Positions 37,751-43,350 of a DNA stretch of 43,350 nucleotides are shown piece after piece. The DNA lies in the NCBI GenBank assembly GCA_022710775.1, contig JAKLGH010000002.1, positions 140,707 to 184,056 of the forward strand. Direction: 5' to 3'. Made by a program: the position numbers and the translations under genes. Source of the stretch: Patescibacteria group bacterium (GTDB lineage: Bacteria; Patescibacteriota; Minisyncoccia; Minisyncoccales; UBA5738). The first letter of the stretch is position 1; each line of letters starts with the position of its first letter. Under the pieces are notes generated by a model. That model was not told where the DNA came from. It saw nothing but the letters and a program-made list of their open reading frames with translations, and searched no databases.

Positions 37751-38464
37751 ATGGAAACAACAAATCAAGAAAACCAAAAGGAAATAATTTCTTTGCCAAG
37801 GATTGGCGATCAAGCTCCGGCTTTCAGGGCCGTCACTACGCAAGGGGAAATAGATTTTCCCAAACAATACGAGGGCAGATGGGTAATCCTTTTTTCCCAT
37901 CCGGCGGATTTCACGCCGGTCTGTACTTCGGAGTTTATGACTTTCTCCGCCATGGAAAAGCGGTTTAATGATGCCAATTGCAAGCTGATCGGGCTTTCGG
38001 TGGACGGCCTTTACAGCCATATCGCTTGGTTAAGGACCATTAAGGAAAAAATTGAATATAAGGGGATGAAAGGCGTGGAAGTTAAATTTCCGCTTATTGA
38101 AGATATTACAATGGAGGTGGCTAAAAAATACGGGATGATCCAGCCCGGGGAAAGCAACACCAAGGCTGTTCGCGCGGTGTTTTTTATCGATCCGAAAGGA
38201 ACGATCAGGGCAATGATCTATTATCCGTTGAGCATAGGCCGTAATTTTGACGAATTATACCGCGCTTTAGTTGCGATGCAGACCGCGGATAAATTTTCAG
38301 TTGCTTTGCCAGCCGATTGGAGGCCTGGCGATGACGTGATTGTTCCTCCAGCCGGTTCCTGCGGTGCGGCCAAGGATCGTATGGAGGGAAAAGATAACCT
38401 TTATTGTTATGATTGGTTCTTTTGCACCAAAAAAATCAGCAAGGAAGATATCGAAAAAAATTAA
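37751..38464 (+). CDS. Peroxiredoxin (AhpC/TSA, Prx6-type)
   Basis: 237 aa. FSHPADFTPVCTSEFMTFS contains the peroxidatic Cys (about 58) in the PxxxTxxC motif. The long C-terminal part with PADWRPGDDVIVPP is characteristic of the Prx6/archaeal group. Further Cys (GSCGAAK, LYCYDWFFC) might resolve the sulfenic acid. It reduces H2O2 and organic peroxides, which fits the rubrerythrin and thioredoxin neighbours. The gap 38465-38605 has GC-rich hairpins, including CGGGGC-AGA-GCCCCG, and no gene. Confidence 0.92.
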   Translation: METTNQENQKEIISLPRIGDQAPAFRAVTTQGEIDFPKQYEGRWVILFSHPADFTPVCTSEFMTFSAMEKRFNDANCKLIGLSVDGLYSHIAWLRTIKEKIEYKGMKGVEVKFPLIEDITMEVAKKYGMIQPGESNTKAVRAVFFIDPKGTIRAMIYYPLSIGRNFDELYRALVAMQTADKFSVALPADWRPGDDVIVPPAGSCGAAKDRMEGKDNLYCYDWFFCTKKISKEDIEKN

Positions 38465-38605
38465 ACCATCGCGTACCCAAGGCGTTATGGCATTCTTTCT
38501 GCGCCGCTAAACGCCGCGCGGCGGGAAAAATTTTATTCGCTGCCATTTATCCCCGGGGCAGAGCCCCGAGTTATTCTGGCGGTTAAATAAACATAATTAA
38601 CGTTT

Positions 38606-39478
38606 ATGAAAATATCAATAACCGGAGGAAAAGGGGGTACGGGCAAATCGATGGTGGCCGTATCTTTGGCGGTGGAGTTTGCGCGGCGCAAAAAAACTTT
38701 GCTGGCGGACGCCGATGTCGAATGTCCCAACGATCATTTGATATTGGGCGCGGAAAGAAAAAATCCGATAAAAATTTTCCAGCCGGTTCCCAAATGGGAT
38801 TTTAGCAAATGCGATAAATGCGGCAAGTGCGCGGCGATATGCAAGCAAAACGCGATCGTGTTCGTTAAAAATAAATTTCCCGCGTTTGTGAAAGAGATTT
38901 GCATTGGATGCAAAGCCTGCCTGGCAGTTTGCCCGAAGGGAGCCATATCAATCGATAAAAAAGAGATTGGCTTGATATACGTTGGCAGCAATTACAATGT
39001 TAATCTGGTTTCCGGTGAACTCAAACTTGGAGAACTGGCTTCCGGAGAAGTAGTGGCTGAAGTCAGAAGATTCGCGCAAGAAGAGGCGGAGCGGTTGGGT
39101 TCGGAAATAATTCTGATCGATTCGGCGGCCGGGGTTGGCTGCCCGGTGATCGCGTCCCTCACAGGTACCGATTATATTGTCGGAGTTACCGAGCCCACGC
39201 CATCGGCTCTGCACGATTTAAAACGGGTCCTTTATCTTGCCCGGCATTTTAAGATCAAGCACGGAATCGTTATCAATAAATTCGATTTGGAGGCTGATTT
39301 TTGCTCCCAGATCGAACGCTTCGCCCAGGAAAACGGCGCGCCGGTTATCGGCAAGATTCCTTACCGAAAAGATTTCATGGACGCGTCATTAAAAATGAAG
39401 CCGGTTGGTGAAATATATCCGGAGTATAAAAAAATATTTCGGGAAATAATCGCCAATATCGAGAAAAATTTAAAATGA
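38606..39478 (+). CDS. MinD/Mrp-type ATPase with inserted 2x[4Fe-4S] ferredoxin domain
   Basis: 290 aa. Deviant Walker A GGKGGTGKS (6-14), an inserted ferredoxin module with CDKCGKCAAICK (about 72-83) and CIGCKACLAVCPKGA (about 99-113), then LIDSAAGVGCPVIASL and VTEPTPSALHDLKR of the SIMIBI fold. Such MinD-ferredoxin ATPases are found with NifX-like proteins and probably insert or move Fe-S or other cofactors. The last codons overlap the start of the CDF gene. Confidence 0.93.
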   Translation: MKISITGGKGGTGKSMVAVSLAVEFARRKKTLLADADVECPNDHLILGAERKNPIKIFQPVPKWDFSKCDKCGKCAAICKQNAIVFVKNKFPAFVKEICIGCKACLAVCPKGAISIDKKEIGLIYVGSNYNVNLVSGELKLGELASGEVVAEVRRFAQEEAERLGSEIILIDSAAGVGCPVIASLTGTDYIVGVTEPTPSALHDLKRVLYLARHFKIKHGIVINKFDLEADFCSQIERFAQENGAPVIGKIPYRKDFMDASLKMKPVGEIYPEYKKIFREIIANIEKNLK

Positions 39479-40524
39479 AAGAAAAGATCGCGGTAATTTC
39501 AATCGCAATTAACACGGTTTTGGCCGCCGGTAAAATAGCGGCCGGCTTTTTGGCAAATTCATCGTCCGTGGTTGCCGAAGGAGTGCATTCTTTCGTCGAT
39601 ATTTTTTCTTCGGCTATCGGCTATCTCGGCATTAAGATCTCGCAAAAGCCGGTGGACCAAAAACACCCTTACGGCTATTATAAATTTGAAGTTTTGGCCG
39701 GAGGAACAATCACTTTGCTGCTTTTGGGCACGGGTGCCGGTATCGCTTACGAAGCTTTTCAGGGCTTGTTTTTGTCAAAGACGATTGAGCTTGGCTATCT
39801 GCCGCTCGGAATAATGATAATTTCAGCCACGGCCAATGAGATAATGGCCCGGTTGAAAATCCATTACGGAAAGCGGGAAAATTCCGTAGCCTTAATTTCG
39901 GATGGCATCCATTCCCGGGCGGATGTTTTTGCTTCGCTGGCGGTCTTGTGCGGCTTGGTTTTGGCCGTATATTGGAGCGCCGCCGATTCGGTTTTAGCTT
40001 TGCTAATCGGCTTTTACATTATTAAAGAGTCGTTTTCTCTCGGAAAGGAGGTGGTGGATTCGTTGTTGGATGTTTCCGCGGGCGAAGAGGTGGAAAATAA
40101 GATAAAATCCATTGCCAAAACCCGGGATATCGAGATTAATTCGTTAAAGACGCAAAAAAAAGGTTTTGTTGCGACTGCGGATTTGGCAATCGCGCTTCCG
40201 AAAAATTTGAAAATAGAGGAAGCGGAAAAAATTTCAGATGATTTAAGGAAGGCGCTCATGGCAGAAATTAATAATTTGCGCTATGTGTCCATCCAGATTT
40301 CCAGCCACGAAGTCGAAAGCGTTTACTATAAACCGGAATTCGGCAAAGGATTCGGCTGGCGGCAAAAAGGAAAATTTAAAAATAAAATCCAAGGCGCTGA
40401 AGGCAAAGGCCCGGGAGGGGATTGCGTTTGCCCGCAATGCGGGCATAAAATACAGCACGAACGGGGTACCCCTTGTTCAAAATTAAAATGTCCCGATTGT
40501 AAAATTACTTTAGAAAGAAAATAA
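39475..40524 (+). CDS. Cation diffusion facilitator (CDF) with C-terminal zinc ribbon
   Basis: 349 aa. Six-helix transport domain (AEGVHSFVDIFSSAIGYLGI in TM2 and SDGIHSRADVFASL in TM5 with H/D metal ligands), a cytoplasmic regulatory domain, then an unusual added segment ending CVCPQCGHKIQHERGTPCSK and KCPDCKITLERK, two CxxC pairs forming a zinc ribbon. CDF pumps export Zn/Fe/Mn from the cytoplasm, opposite in direction to the ZIP gene upstream. Starts inside the last codons of the preceding ATPase gene. Confidence 0.92.
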   Translation: MKEKIAVISIAINTVLAAGKIAAGFLANSSSVVAEGVHSFVDIFSSAIGYLGIKISQKPVDQKHPYGYYKFEVLAGGTITLLLLGTGAGIAYEAFQGLFLSKTIELGYLPLGIMIISATANEIMARLKIHYGKRENSVALISDGIHSRADVFASLAVLCGLVLAVYWSAADSVLALLIGFYIIKESFSLGKEVVDSLLDVSAGEEVENKIKSIAKTRDIEINSLKTQKKGFVATADLAIALPKNLKIEEAEKISDDLRKALMAEINNLRYVSIQISSHEVESVYYKPEFGKGFGWRQKGKFKNKIQGAEGKGPGGDCVCPQCGHKIQHERGTPCSKLKCPDCKITLERK

Positions 40525-40526
40525 AC

Positions 40527-40817
40527 ATGACAAGACCAAGACTTTGCCGGCGGATTGAATTTAATCCAAGCATATCGTATTTTAAGCCTCAAGGAGTTCC
40601 CTTGAGAGAACTTGAAGTTGTCGAAATATCCCTAGAAGAAATAGAAGCTTTAAGGTTGAAAAATATTGAAGGGATGGACCAAATAGGGGCGGCGGAAAAG
40701 ATGGGCACGTCGCAGAGCACCTTTCAGAGGATCCTGGCATCGGCCCATCAGAAAGTAACAGATGCGCTGATTAACGGAAAAGCGATAAAGATCATCAAAA
40801 CGGATGGAAAACGATAA
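40527..40817 (+). CDS. DUF134 DNA-binding protein
   Basis: 96 aa: RPRLCRRIEFNPSISYFKPQ, GVPLRELEVVEISLEEIEAL, then a helix-turn-helix (DQIGAAEKMGTSQSTFQRIL). This is the DUF134 family of small predicted regulators, usually next to NifX-like and Mrp genes. It probably regulates this cluster. Starts 2 nt after the CDF gene; its end overlaps the Mrp start by 14 nt. Confidence 0.93.
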   Translation: MTRPRLCRRIEFNPSISYFKPQGVPLRELEVVEISLEEIEALRLKNIEGMDQIGAAEKMGTSQSTFQRILASAHQKVTDALINGKAIKIIKTDGKR

Positions 40818-41574
40818 AATTAAAGATTATTTGCTGGTTTTTTCCGGCAAGGGAGGCGTAGGCAAATCAACCGTTGCGGCGAATCTGGCTTGGGCGCTTG
40901 CCGATAAGGGGCTGAATATCGGACTGCTCGACGTTGATATCCACGGCCCGAATCTGGCGATGATGCTTGGCGCGCAAGACAATGAAGTCATATCGTATGG
41001 AGAGGATAAAATAATGCCGGTGGAAATCCGCAAAAACCTGTTTTTGGTTTCAATGGCCTATTTCATTCAAAGAACGGACAGTCCGATAATTTGGCGCGGA
41101 CCGGCCAAAATGAAGGTTATTGAGAAATTCGTAAAAGATGTAATTTGGGGCAATTTGGATTGGCTCATAATTGATGCGCCGCCCGGTACGGGCGACGAGC
41201 CGCTTTCAATCGCCCAACTTCTGCCCGATGCCGGAGCCGTGATAGTAACCACGCCGCAAGATGTTTGTTTGCTGGATTCGACAAAAGCGATAAATTTCGC
41301 CAAGGAATTAAAACTTAAAATCCACGGCTTAATTGAAAACATGAGCGGTTTTAATTGTCCGCATTGCGGAAAAGAAATTAATTTATTCAAAAAAGGCGGC
41401 GGGAAAAAAATTGCCAAAGAATACGAAATCCCGTTTTTGGGTTCGATTCCGATCGATCAAAAAATTGTTCTTTCCAGCGATAACGGCGAACCGTTGGTTA
41501 GCGCGGGTGATTCGCCAGCCAAAAAAGCTTTTTTGTCCATTGCCGATAAGATAGCCGCGGGCAAAAGGGTTTAA
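40804..41574 (+). CDS. mrp: Mrp/NBP35-family Fe-S carrier ATPase (ApbC-like)
   Basis: 256 aa. Walker A GKGGVGKST (about 14-22), DVDIHGPNLAMMLG, WLIIDAPPGTGDEP and VTTPQDVCLLDSTKA are the Mrp signatures. NMSGFNCPHCGKEI (about 180-193) has the CxxC that holds a bridging [4Fe-4S] cluster between two subunits. It builds and transfers Fe-S clusters. Translationally coupled to DUF134. Last gene of the redox run. Confidence 0.95.
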   Translation: MENDKIKDYLLVFSGKGGVGKSTVAANLAWALADKGLNIGLLDVDIHGPNLAMMLGAQDNEVISYGEDKIMPVEIRKNLFLVSMAYFIQRTDSPIIWRGPAKMKVIEKFVKDVIWGNLDWLIIDAPPGTGDEPLSIAQLLPDAGAVIVTTPQDVCLLDSTKAINFAKELKLKIHGLIENMSGFNCPHCGKEINLFKKGGGKKIAKEYEIPFLGSIPIDQKIVLSSDNGEPLVSAGDSPAKKAFLSIADKIAAGKRV

Positions 41575-41639
41575 AGCTAAATTTTTTTAAGCAATTCGGG
41601 GCGTTGGCTGAAATCAGCCGTTGCCGGAAGGTTTTGTTC

Positions 41640-41931
41640 TCTTTGACGGCAGATCAAAAACTTTACGATCCATATAGTTACCGACATCGGCGTAATCGCC
41701 CGCTTGCCCTTACAGATACTTGATGTTGTTAAAATCACAAAACCGATGGACAATCATAAACTGCCGGATTTTTATTCAAAAATGGATCTTATAATTTTTC
41801 CGTCGCTTTTTGAAACATGAGTTAATGTGGCGATTGAAACCATTGACCTTGCTTTAAGAATGCAAATTCGGCAACAAATGGATCCGCAAAGGATATATGG
41901 ATTAGTTCTTGAGTATCTTAAATACAATTAA
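41640..41931 (+). pseudogene. Glycosyltransferase (GT4-type) C-terminal remnant
   Basis: Frame with NFTIHIVTDIG, then KPMDNHKLPDFYSKMDLIIF, PSLFET-stop-VNVAIET and a tail ending LVLEYLKYN-TAA (41929-41931). The sequence matches the GT-B sugar-nucleotide region (FPSxxEGFGNVxIEA) but has an in-frame TGA at 41818-41820, no start and no N-terminal domain. The remaining gap 41575-42026 is otherwise empty. Confidence 0.65.
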
Positions 41932-42026
41932 ACGGCGGATGATTTTTTGGTTTATCGTGTCGGCGAAATAACGGCCAAAGTTTAAAGATTTTCCTAATTA
42001 GCGGCAAATTATTGTAAAATACCATA

Positions 42027-42473
42027 ATGGACAAAATAACGCTTCGCAAACAATGGGTCATTGAAGCTTCGGTAGACGACGTGTTTAAGATAATGACCGA
42101 CTTCGAAAAATTTCCGGAGAATTTTCCAAAAGTGGCCGAATCGGTTCGGATTAATAATCGTGATGGGAATAACTTGGAGATGGAGGCAACCGTAAGATCA
42201 TTCGGTAAAAGCTTTAAGGTTAAAATGAAGACCCAAATCCTTCCGGGGAAGGGGTTTATCTCTGATAATGACAGTTATCAGTTTGGGACTTCCGGACACG
42301 AAGAGCTGTTACTTTCAAAACATATCAAAGGAACTTTGATCGATTATACCTATCAAGTTGCCATTCATAAAAAATGGCTGCGTGTGATCGCGGTACCTCT
42401 CATCCGCTGGTATTCGATGAAATACTGGGAAAAAGCAGTTATTGACCGGCTTAAAAAGATGCTTGAGAAATAA
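42027..42473 (+). CDS. SRPBCC-fold (START/coenzyme-Q-binding-like) protein
   Basis: 148 aa: ITLRKQWVIEASVDDVFKIM, TDFEKFPENFPKVAESVRI, a beta sheet, and a long C-terminal helix (WYSMKYWEKAVIDRLKKML). This is the helix-grip layout of the polyketide cyclase/CoQ10-binding/START superfamily, with a hydrophobic ligand cavity. No catalytic motif; ligand unknown. Confidence 0.82.
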   Translation: MDKITLRKQWVIEASVDDVFKIMTDFEKFPENFPKVAESVRINNRDGNNLEMEATVRSFGKSFKVKMKTQILPGKGFISDNDSYQFGTSGHEELLLSKHIKGTLIDYTYQVAIHKKWLRVIAVPLIRWYSMKYWEKAVIDRLKKMLEK

Positions 42474-42527
42474 CGGCTCCGGCGGCCGGATGCGTAGAAT
42501 TCGTACTATATCCCTTTGCCACTCATG

Positions 42528-42556
42528 TTGACACGCATTATGATAAATATTATATT
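42528..42556 (+). promoter_or_regulatory. Promoter of the gene at 42584
   Basis: TTGACA at 42528-42533, 17-nt spacer, TATATT at 42551-42556; GAGGCGG before the ATG. Confidence 0.8.
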
Positions 42557-42583
42557 CTTGGTAGTTATTTTAGAGGCGGTTAA

Positions 42584-43081
42584 ATGGAAATTCAGATATA
42601 CGTGTTAGAGCTGCGCGGGCAGAAGTCCGGCACTTTCGCCGTTTTGCCCATGGAGAATATTGCTTCAGCGGACGAATACGGAAGAATGTGGAAAAGAAAC
42701 TTGGATAATATTCTAAACGAGTTCAAACGGGACCGGGAAGGGGATAATCCTTCGATTTCTATCGACGAGTTTGAAACAAACTGGTGGTTGTTTAACGAAA
42801 AACAAGAGTTGTATCGTATTCTTCCCTTCGATGTAAGCAAAGTTGACAGGGTTCTTGATGCTTATTGCTGCCGCGGAACCCGGTTTGGCTTGCCCTATGA
42901 TACGGTTTTTGTGGAGGTTCACCAAAACATAAAAAGCAGCATGCATAGGATTTGGGCCGAGATTTATGACATTGGCGACTGCCAGATTCCTAGCGCCGTC
43001 ATTGAAGTAAAGAGCTACCGTTTGCCGATTGACCGGCATATGAAAGAAGTTCTACTTTCCTTAATGGAAGCGGAAAATTAA
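42584..43081 (+). CDS. Hypothetical protein (165 aa)
   Basis: ATG with GAGGCGG upstream, its own promoter and terminator. Soluble, beta-rich N-terminus (MEIQIYVLELRGQKSGTFAV), acidic/Trp middle (DEFETNWWLFNEKQELYRIL), Cys pair AYCCRG, then IWAEIYDIGDC. No family recognised. Same monocistronic design as the orphans at 11-14 kb. Confidence 0.7.
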   Translation: MEIQIYVLELRGQKSGTFAVLPMENIASADEYGRMWKRNLDNILNEFKRDREGDNPSISIDEFETNWWLFNEKQELYRILPFDVSKVDRVLDAYCCRGTRFGLPYDTVFVEVHQNIKSSMHRIWAEIYDIGDCQIPSAVIEVKSYRLPIDRHMKEVLLSLMEAEN

Positions 43082-43085
43082 TTGA

Positions 43086-43113
43086 AATGGCTTTTGACAG
43101 CCATTTTTTTACT
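43086..43113 (+). terminator. Rho-independent terminator
   Basis: AATGGCT-TTTGAC-AGCCATT followed by a T-run. A second one (GCGGCT-TAAACC-AGCCGC, TTTTGTTTT) lies at 43193-43219. The rest to 43350 has GC-rich hairpins (CCCCGGCC-TGAA-GGCCGGGG; ATCCCGC...GCGGGAT) and no gene. Confidence 0.85.
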
Positions 43114-43350
43114 CATTTTATTCTCGGCATTGCGAGTTTAGTTCCAGTATTGGATTTTGAGGAAAAGAAGGCTGATATATTTAAAAAATGCGCGGCTTAA
43201 ACCAGCCGCTTTTGTTTTGCAAGGAAAGAAGATGGTTGATATTGACTTAACCGGGCCGCAAGCCCCGGCCTGAAGGCCGGGGAAAAGGCCCGCCCCGGAA
43301 TCCCGCCGAACAGAGCGGGATGGAGGGTGCCTTTATCTTGGTTCCTTTGA

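Noticed and set aside
41640-41931. In-frame TGA in the glycosyltransferase-like frame as evidence for UGA recoding (Gly), as in some CPR lineages
   Set aside because: prfB encodes RF2 and keeps a UGA frameshift site, no intact gene here uses internal UGA, and the frame lacks a start and N-terminal domain. It is a pseudogene.

Overview
The window looks like a chromosome segment of a Patescibacteria/CPR bacterium, probably a parcubacterium-like lineage; this is an inference from gene content and style. The signs are compact housekeeping genes, CPR-style serine recombinases, a free-standing S23 four-helix-bundle gene beside a tRNA, GIY-YIG remnants downstream of a tRNA, DUF5320/NifX/Mrp redox genes, and many short orphan proteins. 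The genetic code appears standard: prfB (RF2) is present and keeps its in-frame UGA frameshift site. || Layout: 1-3.9 kb is core (murJ end, lepA, a 30-aa membrane smORF, an FtsB/DivIC-like gene, S23). 3.97-10.77 kb is an element integrated in the 3' end of tRNA-Gly(CCC). Its attL, attR and an internal attP-like copy can be read directly. It carries a large serine recombinase and a defence cargo: an AAA ATPase with a RloB/TOPRIM-like partner, a protein with a pPIWI-associated-nuclease-like domain, a DpnI homologue and two small ORFs. 10.8-14.3 kb holds a putative three-hairpin ncRNA, four orphan genes each behind a near-consensus sigma70 promoter, and tRNA-Thr(CGT). 14.4-17.5 kb is core again (prfB, ftsE, ftsX, tRNA-Gln(CTG)). 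|| 17.46-22.97 kb is an arsenic/metalloid island bounded by 288-bp direct repeats that each hold a broken GIY-YIG gene. It contains an ArsR regulator, a DUF2703 protein, a thioredoxin-like protein, an ArsP-type permease, an ArsF-like and an ArsG-like gene, followed by about 0.5 kb of densely self-complementary non-coding DNA. 23.4-26.8 kb is a five-gene restriction-modification operon (XRE controller, GIY-YIG/DUF4357-like protein, EcoRI-family adenine methylase, unknown protein, DUF262-HNH nuclease). 27.3-31.0 kb has a large SF1 helicase and a PD-(D/E)XK-like nuclease. 31.4-43.1 kb is mostly chromosomal: envelope-anchored proteins, a TspO-like protein, then a dense iron/redox cluster (rubrerythrin-like, DUF5320, ZIP, thioredoxin, DsbD-like, two NifX-like, peroxiredoxin, ferredoxin-MinD ATPase, CDF, DUF134, Mrp), a dead glycosyltransferase, an SRPBCC protein and an orphan. 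|| What links the accessory modules is a family of long structured repeats at their edges (copies at about 5.77, 10.4, 18.4, 22.4, 23.2 and 27.1 kb). Two full copies fold as the same multi-arm structure, with compensatory base changes in all stems. In two cases the repeat lies just downstream of a serine-recombinase 3' end. I infer that they are the conserved ends of a family of serine-recombinase elements that delivered the defence and metal cassettes. This repeat system, and the recombinase whose C-terminal codons contain its own attachment site, are the most unusual things in the window. All calls come from reading the sequence; no database search or folding program was run.
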